Shown: positions 1-8,817 of the stretch, piece after piece | Numbering within the stretch: position 1 is the first letter of the stretch | Layout: each line of letters begins with the position of its first letter | Assembly: GCA_024690695.1 (NCBI GenBank) | Contig: JAILOS010000050.1 | Location: 62,001 to 126,000 of the forward strand | DNA from: Oscillospiraceae bacterium | Lineage (GTDB): Bacteria > Bacillota_A > Clostridia > Oscillospirales > Oscillospiraceae | Direction: 5' to 3' | Length of the DNA: 64,000 nt | Notes under the pieces: model-generated | Told to the model about the DNA's origin: nothing | Database searches by the model: none | The model's input: the letters and a program-made list of their open reading frames with translations, nothing else | Made by a program: the position numbers and the translations under genes

Positions 1-1
1 C

Positions 2-745
2 AGCAAGGCGCACCCCAAAATCGCCAATTACCCGTTCACCACGCTGTTTCCGAATCTCGGCGTCGTCTACGTGGACGAGGGCGTATCCTTTGTCATGGCC
101 GATATTCCGGGCATTATTGAAGGCGCCTCGCAGGGGGCCGGTCTCGGGCACGATTTTCTGCGCCATATCGACCGCTGCCGTCTGCTGATCCATGTCGTCG
201 ACGTCTCGGGCAGCGAGGGCCGCGATCCCGTGGAGGATTTCGAGGCGATCTGCGCGGAGCTGCGCGATTACAGTGCGGAGCTCGCCGACCGGCCGCAGAT
301 CGTCGTCGCCAACAAATGCGATCTGCTCGGAGAGGACCGGGAAGCGTTCGAGCGTTTGAAGGCGCACGTCGAAGCCAAAGGCTTTCGTTTCCGCGCCCTC
401 AGCGCCGTGACCCACGAGGGCACGCGGGAGCTCGTCGGCGAATGCGCCGCGCTTCTTGCAGAGCTTCCGCCGCCCACGGTCTTCGAAGCCGATTACGTTC
501 CGCCCGAGCCGGTGGTGGACACCTCGGAGGATCTGGAGATCCACCGCTTCGACGATCTCTGGGTCGTCGAAGGCCCCTGGCTGCAGCGCCTCGTCGCGAC
601 CGTCAACTTCTCCGATTACGAAAGCCGGATGTACTTTGACCGCATCCTGCGCGAAGCCGGCGTATTCGCACGGATGGAGGAGATGGGCGTCAAGGACGGA
701 GACACGGTCAGCATGTACGATCTGATGTTCGAATACAAGGACTGA
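2..745 (+). CDS. obgE: GTPase ObgE/CgtA, 5'-truncated by the window edge
   Basis: Obg is a ribosome-associated GTPase acting in 50S assembly and stress control. The reading frame is open from base 2 and begins inside the G domain with [17 protein letters not shown], the Obg switch I region. The G3 motif [16 protein letters not shown] and the G4 motif NKCD follow. The last 75 or so residues ([14 protein letters not shown]...) are the Obg C-terminal (OCT) domain. The N-terminal glycine-rich Obg fold lies outside the window. The next gene starts 6 bases downstream, so read-through is likely. Family identity is certain; the true start is not visible. Confidence 0.97.
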   Translation, partial: SKAHPKIANYPFTTLFPNLGVVYVDEGVSFVMADIPGIIEGASQGAGLGHDFLRHIDRCRLLIHVVDVSGSEGRDPVEDFEAICAELRDYSAELADRPQIVVANKCDLLGEDREAFERLKAHVEAKGFRFRALSAVTHEGTRELVGECAALLAELPPPTVFEADYVPPEPVVDTSEDLEIHRFDDLWVVEGPWLQRLVATVNFSDYESRMYFDRILREAGVFARMEEMGVKDGDTVSMYDLMFEYKD

Positions 746-751
746 GTCTCG

Positions 752-1741
752 ATGAAAAAGGCGTTTGCGTCTCTCGCCCTGCTGCTCGTCTGCCTGCTTT
801 TCGCCTCGTGTGCGTCGCAGCCCGAAGCCGGGGAGGATCCCGTCGGCCGGAGACGGCCGGAATCATCGTTTTCTTCCGAAGCAGCCGCGGAGCCCGTATC
901 GGAGCCTTCGCTTCCCGCCGAAGAGACGGAGCCGGAGGCCGAACCGGAGCCGACGCCGGCGCCGTTTCGGTCTATCGAGCCGATGGATCGTGAACTGGTC
1001 TGCCTGCGCGACGCGGCGCCGGAGCTCCTCGTCGATCTGCGCTATGCCGGAACGAACAACTTTACCGGACAAGCGATTTATGATTTTTCCGACGCCTGGC
1101 TGCGCTACGGCACCGTCAAGAAGCTGCTGGCGGCACAGGTGTCTCTCTCCCGCGAGGGCTTCGGCCTGCTCATCTGGGACGCTTATCGCCCCGTCTCCGC
1201 TCAGTATGCGCTCTGGGCCGCCGTTCCGGACCCGGTCTATGTCGCCGACCCGACGCGCGGTCATTCGCTGCACGCAAACGGCGGCACGGTCGACCTGACG
1301 CTGGTATACGCGGACGGCACTCAGCCGGAGATGCCGACGGACTTTGACGATTTCAGCGCGCTGGCCGACCGGAACTACGGCGACGTCTCCGACGCTGCCG
1401 CCGCCAACGCCGCCGCTCTGGAGAACGCCCTGTACGCCGCAGGCTTCAGCGGCTATTCGGCCGAATGGTGGCATTTCTCGGACCGGACGAGTTACCCCTT
1501 CGACGATCTGGAAGCCATCCCGTTTTCGATGGACCGTTCGCTGACGTACACGGTCGCGCCCGAATCAGGCGTTGATCTGTATGCCGCGCCGAGCAGCCGC
1601 TCGGAAGTGCTGGAGCGTCTGCCGCAGGGGACCGCGGTCCGGATCGTCGGCTGGATCGACGAATACTGCCGCATCGAGACCGAAACGGGTCAGGGCTACC
1701 TGCGGCCGGAATCACTGGTGCCGCTGAACAACCGGAGCTAA
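752..1741 (+). CDS. VanX-like D-Ala-D-Ala dipeptidase lipoprotein with SH3-like tail
   Basis: This is a predicted secreted zinc peptidase of the M15D (VanX/DdpX) family, which hydrolyses D-alanyl-D-alanine. A lipoprotein signal ends at the lipobox FASC (Cys20). A Glu/Pro-rich linker reaches to about residue 75. The peptidase domain (about 85-255) has the zinc motif SLHANGGTVDLT with His and Asp ligands, and the late motif EWWHF with Glu and His. The final 60 residues resemble a bacterial SH3 domain (VDLYAAPSSRSEVLERLPQG), suggesting cell-wall binding. Nothing points to a vancomycin-resistance cluster, so a peptidoglycan turnover or nutrient role is more likely. Exact substrate is inferred. 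Confidence 0.85.
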   Translation: MKKAFASLALLLVCLLFASCASQPEAGEDPVGRRRPESSFSSEAAAEPVSEPSLPAEETEPEAEPEPTPAPFRSIEPMDRELVCLRDAAPELLVDLRYAGTNNFTGQAIYDFSDAWLRYGTVKKLLAAQVSLSREGFGLLIWDAYRPVSAQYALWAAVPDPVYVADPTRGHSLHANGGTVDLTLVYADGTQPEMPTDFDDFSALADRNYGDVSDAAAANAAALENALYAAGFSGYSAEWWHFSDRTSYPFDDLEAIPFSMDRSLTYTVAPESGVDLYAAPSSRSEVLERLPQGTAVRIVGWIDEYCRIETETGQGYLRPESLVPLNNRS

Positions 1742-1744
1742 AAA

Positions 1745-1775
1745 ATGCAGGAAAGCAGCTGCTGCTTTCCTGCAT
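1745..1775. terminator. Bidirectional terminator between the VanX-like gene and the SASP gene
   Basis: A perfect 14-bp stem (ATGCAGGAAAGCAG, loop CTG) sits between two convergent genes. On the minus strand it is followed by a run of six T, so it is mainly the SASP terminator. Confidence 0.8.
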
Positions 1776-1795
1776 CGTTTCTCTCCCGGAGAGAA

Positions 1796-1996
1796 TTACT
1801 TCATGCCGTTCTCGTAGGCCTCGATCATTTTCTTGACCATCTGGCCGCCGACAGAACCGGCCTGACGGCTGGTGAGCTCACCGTTGTAACCGTCCTTCAG
1901 GTTGACGCCGACTTCGGAAGCGGCTTCCATCTTGAACTGATCCATCGCGCTGCGCGCAGAGGGGTTCACAAGATGATTGCTGTTCTTGGTAGACAT
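1796..1996 (-). CDS. Small acid-soluble spore protein, alpha/beta type
   Basis: Alpha/beta SASPs coat and protect spore DNA and supply amino acids at germination. The 66-residue protein carries the family hallmarks: NPSARSAMDQFKMEAASEVG near the N-terminus, a GPR-type protease region, and GELTSRQAGSVGGQMVKKMI near the C-terminus. Two ATGs are possible. The upstream one directly abuts the AAAGGAG Shine-Dalgarno, so the second, with normal spacing, is chosen and the protein begins MSTKNSN. Monocistronic, ending in a strong hairpin. Expected to be forespore (sigma-G) expressed; I could not identify a convincing sigma-G promoter. Confidence 0.93.
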   Translation of the reverse strand: MSTKNSNHLVNPSARSAMDQFKMEAASEVGVNLKDGYNGELTSRQAGSVGGQMVKKMIEAYENGMK

Positions 1997-2152
1997 AGAT
2001 TCCATCTCCTTTTTTCATTTCGGGTCGTTTGCCCATCCCTATCTTTTGCCGAAGCGCATCGGTTATGCAAAAGCCCTTCGGTAATTTTTTCCCGCAAACG
2101 CCGCCGTGATTCCGGATGCGAAGAGGATCTTTGTTCTTTCATCAGTTTTCTC

Positions 2153-2181
2153 TTGCAAAAGAGAAGGAAAATGTGTATCAT
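2153..2181 (+). promoter_or_regulatory. Possible sigma-A promoter for the rRNA/tRNA methyltransferase gene
   Basis: TTGCAA, a 17-bp spacer and TATCAT with an upstream TG (extended -10) lie about 40 bases before the next start codon in an otherwise AT-rich gap. The -10 match is moderate, and the overlapping TATACT elements are alternatives. Confidence 0.35.
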
Positions 2182-2221
2182 ATACTATTGTATATACTAA
2201 AATGGGGGATCGGGCGGCGAG

Positions 2222-2971
2222 ATGGAAAGACTTACGTCAAGAAAAAGCGCGATAATCCGGCATTTCCGCGCCCTGGGCGGCGATCAGAGCTACCGGTACG
2301 AAAAAGGCGAATATCTCTGCGACGGCCCGAAGATGCTGCAGGAAGCGATACGCTTCGGCGCGCAGATCAAAACGGTCCTCTGGAAAGAAGAAGCCTTTGA
2401 TCCGGCCGGTCTCGTCTGCGAGGCGGAATACACGGCGCCGGAGGATCTCTTTGATTACGCGTCGCCTCTGAAAAACAGTCCCGGGCCGCTCTTTTCCGTT
2501 TCGATCCGCGGCTGCGGCAAGCCGGCCCCGCTGCAGCGGGCGCTCGTGCTCGAAAACGTGCAGGACCCCGGCAACGTCGGGACCGTGATCCGTTCCGCCA
2601 ACGCCTTCGGCATTCAGACCGTGATCCTTACCGGAAGCTGTGCGGATCTCTATCATCCGAAGACCGTGCGCTCCACGATGGGCGCGATCTTCCGTCAGAA
2701 CGTGATCCGGCTTGATCTCGGAGGGCTGAACGCTCTCTTGCGCGATTCCGGTCTTGCGCTCTACGGAGCGGCGCTCAGCGAACGCGCGGTGGATATCCGT
2801 TCCCTGGATCTTCATCGCTGCGCCGTAGCCGTCGGCAGCGAAGGCCGGGGGCTCAGCGGAGAGCTGCTGGCTCTGTGCAAAGGGGAAGTCATCATCCCGA
2901 TGCGGCCGGAGAGCGAATCGCTCAACGCCGCCGTCGCAGCGTCGGTCATCCTGTGGGAGATGGCCCGATAA
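2222..2971 (+). CDS. TrmH/SpoU-family RNA 2'-O-methyltransferase
   Basis: A SPOUT-class SAM-dependent ribose methyltransferase acting on rRNA or tRNA. The N-terminal 100 residues form the substrate-binding region. The catalytic domain has the three SpoU motifs: NVQDPGNVGTVIRSANAFG (motif 1, with the catalytic Asn and Arg), VGSEGRGLS (motif 2) and IPMRPESESLNAAVAASV (motif 3). Length (249 aa) is typical. The target nucleotide cannot be read from sequence. It heads the dprA-topA-trmFO run and ends 25 bases before dprA. Confidence 0.88.
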   Translation: MERLTSRKSAIIRHFRALGGDQSYRYEKGEYLCDGPKMLQEAIRFGAQIKTVLWKEEAFDPAGLVCEAEYTAPEDLFDYASPLKNSPGPLFSVSIRGCGKPAPLQRALVLENVQDPGNVGTVIRSANAFGIQTVILTGSCADLYHPKTVRSTMGAIFRQNVIRLDLGGLNALLRDSGLALYGAALSERAVDIRSLDLHRCAVAVGSEGRGLSGELLALCKGEVIIPMRPESESLNAAVAASVILWEMAR

Positions 2972-2996
2972 AAGAGAAAGAAAGCGGGCGAAAGCC

Positions 2997-4220
2997 GTGG
3001 CATCAACGAAATACTGGGTTTGGCTCTCCTCGCTCGACAAGCTGCGGCCAAACGAAAAATCCGCCGTGCTTGAGCTGTACGGCGACCCGGAAAAAGCGTT
3101 CTTTGCGCCGAGAGGGGACTACCGGCGGCTCAGCTCGCTGCGAGACAGCGCCAGGGAAGAGCTTGAAAAACGCGATCTCAGCCGCGTCGACCGGATTCTC
3201 GATGAATGCGACAGGCTCGGCCTGCGCATCGTCAGCCGGCAGGACGCCGCTTATCCGAAGCGTTTGAAGAATATATACGCGCCGCCCGCGGTACTCTATA
3301 TGAAAGGCCGCCAGCGCGACCTCGACAGCGAAGCGGCGATCGCCGTGATCGGCACGAGACGCCCGACAGGCTACGGGCTGAAGATGGCGCGGAGCATCTC
3401 CGCCGGGATCGTTCACTGCGGCGGGATCGTGCTGTCCGGTCTCGGTCCCGGGATCGACGGAGAAGCTGCCAGAGCGGCCCTGGAGGAAGACGGCTGCTGT
3501 GTCGGCGTTCTGGGGACCTCGCACGATCAGGCGAGCTTCTGGCTGAACGACGAGATCGGTTTTTACGGTCTTCTGATCAGCGAATACGCTCCCGGTACCG
3601 CCTCCCAGCGCCATTTCTTCCGGGAACGCAACCGCATCACCGCCGGTCTTTCCGTCGGCGTGGTCGTGATCGAAGCGCCGGAGAAAAGCGGCGCGCTGCT
3701 GTTCGCCGAGGAAGCTCTCGAGCAGGGCAAGGAGATCTTCGCGCTGCCCGGGAACGTGGACGCCGCGACCAGCGTCGGCACGAATTCCCTGATACAGAGC
3801 GGCGCCAAGCCGATCACTTGCGCCTGGGACGTCATGACTGAGTTTACGGGGCTTTTCCCGGACAAAATCCATTACAGCGAGACGCCGCCGCGCTCCGCGC
3901 CGCCCGCGCCGCCTCCTTCCGAAGCGGAGGAAGAGACCGTTCGGAAAGAACGGGCCGGAGAAGGCGAGGGGAAGAAAGCCGTTGACAGCGGAGACGCCGG
4001 GGATTATATTGACTGGAAGAAACAGCTCGAGGGTCTGAGCACGGACCAGCTCAGGATCCTGACGGCGATTGAGAAAAACGCCTCGCATATCGACGATATC
4101 GTCGAGGAAACGGGGCTGAACGCGGCGAAAGTGCTCGCACAGCTGACGGTCCTTGAAATCAAGGGCTTCATCCGCCGGGAGGCGGGTATGCGCATCGCGC
4201 TGAAAATCACAAAAAAGTGA
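2997..4220 (+). CDS. dprA: DNA-processing protein DprA (Smf)
   Basis: DprA binds incoming single-stranded DNA and loads RecA during transformation. The GTG start has only a weak upstream purine tract. Residues about 1-75 are a helical N-terminal domain. The Rossmann-like core (about 105-290) has AVIGTRRPTGYG, SGLGPGID, ISEYAPG, FRERNRITAGLS and SGALLFAEEALEQGKEIFALPG. After an acidic Pro/Glu linker a C-terminal winged helix (about 335-407) follows. The usual SGxAxGID and GxDxxYP motifs are altered to SGLGPGID and GTSHDQAS, so this is a divergent member. It lies 9 bases before topA. Confidence 0.9.
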   Translation: MASTKYWVWLSSLDKLRPNEKSAVLELYGDPEKAFFAPRGDYRRLSSLRDSAREELEKRDLSRVDRILDECDRLGLRIVSRQDAAYPKRLKNIYAPPAVLYMKGRQRDLDSEAAIAVIGTRRPTGYGLKMARSISAGIVHCGGIVLSGLGPGIDGEAARAALEEDGCCVGVLGTSHDQASFWLNDEIGFYGLLISEYAPGTASQRHFFRERNRITAGLSVGVVVIEAPEKSGALLFAEEALEQGKEIFALPGNVDAATSVGTNSLIQSGAKPITCAWDVMTEFTGLFPDKIHYSETPPRSAPPAPPPSEAEEETVRKERAGEGEGKKAVDSGDAGDYIDWKKQLEGLSTDQLRILTAIEKNASHIDDIVEETGLNAAKVLAQLTVLEIKGFIRREAGMRIALKITKK

Positions 4221-4229
4221 GGAAAAACA

Positions 4230-6470
4230 ATGGCAAAGGCAAAGGATCTCGTGATCGTCGAATCTCCGGCGAAAGCGAAGACCATTGAAAAATATCTGGG
4301 TACGGGCTACAAGGTCCGGGCCTCGATGGGGCATCTGCGGGATCTCCCGAAAAGCCGTCTCGGCGTGGATATCGAAAACGGCTTCGCGCCCGAGTATATC
4401 CCCGTTTCCGACAAGAGAGAGCTGATCCAGGATCTCAAAAAGGAGGCGGCTTCCGCCAAAACCGTCTTTCTCGCGACCGACCCTGACCGCGAAGGAGAAG
4501 CGATTTCCTGGCATCTGAAGGAGCTGCTTGAGCTCGGCGACGAACAAGCCCGGCGAGTCACCTTCAACGAGATCACGAAGCGCGTCGTCACCGAGAGCAT
4601 CCAAAAGCCCCGGGATATCGACATGGAGCTTGTCGACGCGCAGCAGGCGCGCCGCGTGCTCGACCGCATCGTCGGCTACAAGCTCTCCCCGCTGCTGTGG
4701 AAAAAGGTCAAAAAGGGCCTTTCCGCCGGCCGCGTCCAGTCTGTCGCGACCAGAATGGTCGTCGACAAGGAAGAAGAGATCAAGGCTTTTGTCAGCCAGG
4801 AATACTGGCTGCTCGACGCTTCTTTGAACCGCATCGGCGAAGAAGGCGGCTTTACCGCCCGCTACTACGGCGAAAACGGAAAGAAGACGGAGCTTCACAC
4901 GAAAGAGGACGTCGACGCCGTGATCGCCGCGACCGAGAACAAAACCTTTGTCGTCGATTCCGTCAAGCGCGGCGAGAAGCAGCGCAGTCCGGCGCCCCCG
5001 TTCATCACCTCCACGCTGCAGCAGGAGGCCTCGCGTCGGCTCGGCATGACGCCGCGCCGCACGATGTCCATCGCACAGCAGCTTTATGAGGGCGTGGAGA
5101 TCACCGGGCGCGGCAGCATCGGTCTGATCACCTATATGAGGACCGATTCGCTCCGCCTGTCCGACGAGGCGCTCTACGCCGCGAAGGATTTTATCATCTC
5201 GCATTACGGCACGGCGTATTATCCCGGACAGCCCCGCCGCTTCAAAACCAAAACCGGCGCGCAGGACGCGCACGAGGCGATTCGGCCGACCGACGTCGAT
5301 CTGACGCCCGAGCTGATCCGGAAGGATCTCACGCAGGAGCAGTATCGTCTCTACCGCCTGATCTGGGGACGCTTTACCTCCAGTCAGATGGCCAACGCCG
5401 TCTACGACAACGTCGCCGTGGAAGTTCTCGCCGGCGCGCACAGCTTCCGCGCCAACTATTCCGAACTCAAGTTTCCCGGCTACACGGCCGTTTACGAGGA
5501 AGCCCGCGACGAGGAGAGCTCGGAGCTGGCCAGCCCCCTGCCGTCGCTGACGGAGGGGGAAGCGCTCCGCCTCGTGAAGATGACCTCCGATCAGCAGTTT
5601 ACGCAGCCGCCCGCCCGCTATACGGAGGCGACGCTGATCCGCGCGATGGAAGAAAAGGGAATCGGCCGTCCTTCCACCTATGCGCCGACCATTTCCACGA
5701 TCACCTCTCACGATTACGTGATCAAGGAGGGCAAATACCTGCGTCCCACGCCGCTCGGCGAAGTCGTCACCGAGCTGATGAAGGAGCATTTTCCCGATAT
5801 CGTCGATCTTGCCTTCACCAATCACATGGAGGAGGAGCTTGACGGGATCGAAAGCGGCAAGGCCGGCTGGCGGGACGTGCTTTCGGAGTTCTATACGGGC
5901 TTTGAGAAAGAAATGACCGACGCGGAAACCGCGCTGGACGGCGTAAAAATCAAGGTTCCCGACGTTTTGAGCGACGAGATCTGCGACGTTTGCGGCCGCC
6001 AAATGGTCGTCAAGAAGGGGAAATTCGGCTATTTCCTGGCGTGCCCCGGGTTCCCGGAATGCACCTTCACCAAGCCGATCGTCGTCGAAATGCCCGGAAA
6101 ATGCCCCAAATGCGGAGGCAAGATCCTCAAGCGCACCTCCAAAAAAGGCTACGTCTTCTATGCCTGTGAGCGCGGAACGGACTGCGGCTTCATCACCTGG
6201 GACGTACCGACGAAGGATTACTGCCCGGCCTGCGGAAAAACGATGTTCAAGCACAGCGGCCGCGGACCGCTGAAATCCTTCTGCATCAACGAAGCCTGTC
6301 CGAACTTCGTGCCCGAGGACAAGCGCAGTTATAAAAAGAAAGCTCCGTCTTCCAAGTCGTCCGGCGGCAAGACTGCCTCGGCGAAAGCCGGAACGGCAAA
6401 AAAGGAAAGCGCGCGCAGATCGTCCGCCAAAAAGCCGGCCGGGAAAACGACCGGCAAAGAGAAGGAATAA
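4230..6470 (+). CDS. topA: DNA topoisomerase I (type IA)
   Basis: Relaxes negative supercoils. The TOPRIM domain opens the protein (VIVESPAKAKTIEKYLG) with acidic residues at DPDREGEAISWH. The catalytic tyrosine is Tyr302 in GLITYMRTDS. Three C-terminal zinc ribbons follow: CDVCGRQ...CPGFPEC, CPKCGG...CERGTDC and CPACGK...CINEAC. A Lys/Ser/Ala-rich basic tail of about 45 residues ends the protein and is probably a DNA-binding extension. A GAGG Shine-Dalgarno precedes the ATG. It is cotranscribed with dprA and trmFO (3-base gap), an order also found in Bacillus. Confidence 0.98.
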   Translation: MAKAKDLVIVESPAKAKTIEKYLGTGYKVRASMGHLRDLPKSRLGVDIENGFAPEYIPVSDKRELIQDLKKEAASAKTVFLATDPDREGEAISWHLKELLELGDEQARRVTFNEITKRVVTESIQKPRDIDMELVDAQQARRVLDRIVGYKLSPLLWKKVKKGLSAGRVQSVATRMVVDKEEEIKAFVSQEYWLLDASLNRIGEEGGFTARYYGENGKKTELHTKEDVDAVIAATENKTFVVDSVKRGEKQRSPAPPFITSTLQQEASRRLGMTPRRTMSIAQQLYEGVEITGRGSIGLITYMRTDSLRLSDEALYAAKDFIISHYGTAYYPGQPRRFKTKTGAQDAHEAIRPTDVDLTPELIRKDLTQEQYRLYRLIWGRFTSSQMANAVYDNVAVEVLAGAHSFRANYSELKFPGYTAVYEEARDEESSELASPLPSLTEGEALRLVKMTSDQQFTQPPARYTEATLIRAMEEKGIGRPSTYAPTISTITSHDYVIKEGKYLRPTPLGEVVTELMKEHFPDIVDLAFTNHMEEELDGIESGKAGWRDVLSEFYTGFEKEMTDAETALDGVKIKVPDVLSDEICDVCGRQMVVKKGKFGYFLACPGFPECTFTKPIVVEMPGKCPKCGGKILKRTSKKGYVFYACERGTDCGFITWDVPTKDYCPACGKTMFKHSGRGPLKSFCINEACPNFVPEDKRSYKKKAPSSKSSGGKTASAKAGTAKKESARRSSAKKPAGKTTGKEKE

Positions 6471-6473
6471 AGC

Positions 6474-7799
6474 ATGGAAAGGATCAGCGTGATCGGCGCT
6501 GGGCTTGCCGGCTGCGAATGCGCCTGGCAGCTCCTTCGCCGCGGGATCCCCGTCCGTATGACGGAGATGAAGCCGCGCAAAAAAACTCCCGCCCACGTTT
6601 CCGACGATTTTGCCGAGCTGGTCTGCTCCAATTCGCTGCGCAGCGACGAGCTGACCAACGCCGTCGGGCTTCTCAAGGAAGAAATGCGCCGTCTAGGATC
6701 GCTGATCATGGAGAGCGCCGACCTCAACCGCGTGGCGGCCGGCGGCGCGCTGGCCGTCGATCGCGCCGGCTTTTCCCGGACGATCACCGAACGGCTCCGC
6801 TCTCATCCGCTGCTGGAGATCGTAGAGGCTGAGGCTGATTCGATCCCGGAAGGAGAGGTCGTCATCGCGACCGGGCCGCTGTCCAGCGATGCGATCGCCG
6901 AACGGATCGCTGCGCTCTGTCCCGAAAGCGATCTGCATTTTTACGACGCGGTCGCGCCGATCGTGACGCTGGAAAGCGTCGATATGGAAAGCGCCTTTTT
7001 TGCCTCGCGCTACGACAAGGGAACGGCCGACTACGTCAACTGTCCGATGGACAGGGAAGAATACCTCGCCTTCGTCCGGGAGCTTGCGGCAGCCAAAGAG
7101 GCCGAGATCCACGGCTTTGACGACACGGGCGTCTTCGAGGGTTGCATGCCGGTCGAGGTCATGGCGCGCCGCGGCGTCGACACGCTGCGCTACGGTCCGC
7201 TCAAGCCCGTCGGCCTGCGGGACCCGCGCAGCGGAAAGGAAAGCTACGCGGTCGTTCAGCTCCGGCGTGACAACGCGGAGGGCACGCTCTACAATCTGGT
7301 CGGCTTCCAGACGCATCTGACCTGGCCGGAGCAGCGCCGCGTTTTCTCGATGATCCCCGCGCTGAAGAACGCGGAATTCGTCCGCTTCGGCGTGATGCAC
7401 CGAAACACCTATCTGGACAGCCCCAGGCTGCTCGACCGGTATTACCGGCTGCGCAGCGAACCGCGCATCCGTTTCGCCGGACAGATGACCGGCGTGGAGG
7501 GCTACGTCGAGTCGGCCGCGTCCGGGATGCTGGCCGGGATCGAGACCGCCGCGCACTGTCTCGGCCTGCCGCCGGTCGATTTCCCGCAGGAAACCGCGAT
7601 CGGCGCGCTGAGCCTGTATATCTCCGGCGGCAGCGTCGGCGATTTTCAGCCGATGAACATCAACTTCGGCCTGATTTCCCCGCTCGGCTTTCGCGTGAAA
7701 GGCAAACGCAACAAAAACGCCGCGATTTCCGAGCGCTCCCTTGCCATTATAGACGAGATCAAAAACGGGGAGGTTTTTCGTTTTGAAGATCATCATTGA
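6474..7799 (+). CDS. trmFO: Methylenetetrahydrofolate-tRNA (uracil-5)-methyltransferase TrmFO
   Basis: Makes ribothymidine at U54 of tRNA using methylene-THF and reduced FAD. The dinucleotide fold VIGAGLAGCECAWQL is at the N-terminus. Family blocks include ELVCSNSLRSDELTNAVGLL, DKGTADYVNCPMDREEY, GCMPVEVMARRG and GQMTGVEGYVESAASG. At 441 aa it is full length. Its 3' end overlaps plsX by 17 bases, implying translational coupling. Confidence 0.97.
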   Translation: MERISVIGAGLAGCECAWQLLRRGIPVRMTEMKPRKKTPAHVSDDFAELVCSNSLRSDELTNAVGLLKEEMRRLGSLIMESADLNRVAAGGALAVDRAGFSRTITERLRSHPLLEIVEAEADSIPEGEVVIATGPLSSDAIAERIAALCPESDLHFYDAVAPIVTLESVDMESAFFASRYDKGTADYVNCPMDREEYLAFVRELAAAKEAEIHGFDDTGVFEGCMPVEVMARRGVDTLRYGPLKPVGLRDPRSGKESYAVVQLRRDNAEGTLYNLVGFQTHLTWPEQRRVFSMIPALKNAEFVRFGVMHRNTYLDSPRLLDRYYRLRSEPRIRFAGQMTGVEGYVESAASGMLAGIETAAHCLGLPPVDFPQETAIGALSLYISGGSVGDFQPMNINFGLISPLGFRVKGKRNKNAAISERSLAIIDEIKNGEVFRFEDHH

Positions 7800-8817
7800 C
7801 GCGATGGGCGGCGACAAGGCTCCCGGCGAGATCGTTAAAGGCGCGCTGCGGGCCTGGAAAGAGCTCGGCGTTTCGCTGCTGCTGGTCGGAAAGAAAGAAG
7901 AGATCGCAGCCTGCCTGAACGAAGCCGGCTGCGAAGAGACCAAAGGAGAGCTTGAGATCGTCGACGCTCGCGAGGTCGTCACGATGGAGGATGATCCGAG
8001 CACGGCGACCCGGCGCAAAAAGGACTCCTCGATGACGGTCGCGCTGAATCTGCTGCGCGACGGAAAAGGCGACGCCGTCGTCTCCGCCGGTTCCACCGGC
8101 GCGCTGCTGACCGGCGCCACGCTGATCGTCAAACGCATCCGCGGGATCCGGCGCGCGGCGATGGCCCCCGTCCTTCCCGCCGGAGAGCACGGCGTGATGC
8201 TGATCGACTGCGGCGCGAACGTGGAATGCACGGCGGAATATCTGCTGCAGTTCGCCTGCATGGGCAGCTTTTACGCTTGGAAGCTGATGGGCTGCGAAGA
8301 GCCCCGCGTCGGGCTTCTGAACGTCGGGACCGAGGATACGAAGGGCGGCGCTCTGCAGCACGAGGCTTTCGCGCTGCTGCGCGAGGCCGGCGAACAGGGC
8401 CGTATCCGTTTTATCGGCAACGTGGAAGGCACCGACGTCTTCAGCGGCAAAGCCGACGTCGTCGTGACGGACGGCTTTACCGGCAACGTGCTGCTCAAGG
8501 GCACCGAAGGCGTGATCAAATACATCATGAAGTCGCTCAAGGGCGTCTTCTACAAGAGCCTGAAGAACAAGCTGGCCGCCGCGGTCCTGAAAAACGATCT
8601 GGCTGAAATGAAGCGCTCGATGGACGTCAACGAGGTCGGAGGCACCGCCCTGATCGGCATCGCAAAACCCGTCGTCAAGGCGCACGGTTCTTCCGACGCT
8701 TCCAGCTTTTTCGCCGCGATCCGCCAGGCGAAGGCTTTTTCCGAAAGCGGCATCATCGACATGATCGCCGACAAGGTCGATTTGATGAAGAGCGAGAACG
8801 GGCATGGACAAGCTTGA
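7783..8817 (+). CDS. plsX: Phosphate acyltransferase PlsX
   Basis: Converts acyl-ACP to acyl-phosphate for phospholipid synthesis. The start is a TTG (giving MKIIIDAMGGDKAPGE) with the Shine-Dalgarno GGGGAGG inside the 3' end of trmFO. Family blocks VVSAGSTGALLTGA, MLIDCGANVECTAEYL, LLNVGTEDTKG and VVTDGFTGNVLLKGTEG are present. In many Firmicutes plsX heads a fatty acid synthesis operon; here fabD, fabG and acpP are absent and plsX overlaps rnc by 14 bases. Confidence 0.97.
   Translation: MKIIIDAMGGDKAPGEIVKGALRAWKELGVSLLLVGKKEEIAACLNEAGCEETKGELEIVDAREVVTMEDDPSTATRRKKDSSMTVALNLLRDGKGDAVVSAGSTGALLTGATLIVKRIRGIRRAAMAPVLPAGEHGVMLIDCGANVECTAEYLLQFACMGSFYAWKLMGCEEPRVGLLNVGTEDTKGGALQHEAFALLREAGEQGRIRFIGNVEGTDVFSGKADVVVTDGFTGNVLLKGTEGVIKYIMKSLKGVFYKSLKNKLAAAVLKNDLAEMKRSMDVNEVGGTALIGIAKPVVKAHGSSDASSFFAAIRQAKAFSESGIIDMIADKVDLMKSENGHGQA

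Noticed and set aside
752..1741. Vancomycin-resistance vanX
   Set aside because: The enzyme family fits, but the protein is a lipoprotein with an SH3-like tail, and vanH, vanA and vanRS are absent.
3003..6596. Long minus-strand open frame antisense to dprA, topA and trmFO
   Set aside because: It mirrors the strongly biased codons of three clear plus-strand genes, has low-complexity His/Arg/Asp-rich translation and no family motif.
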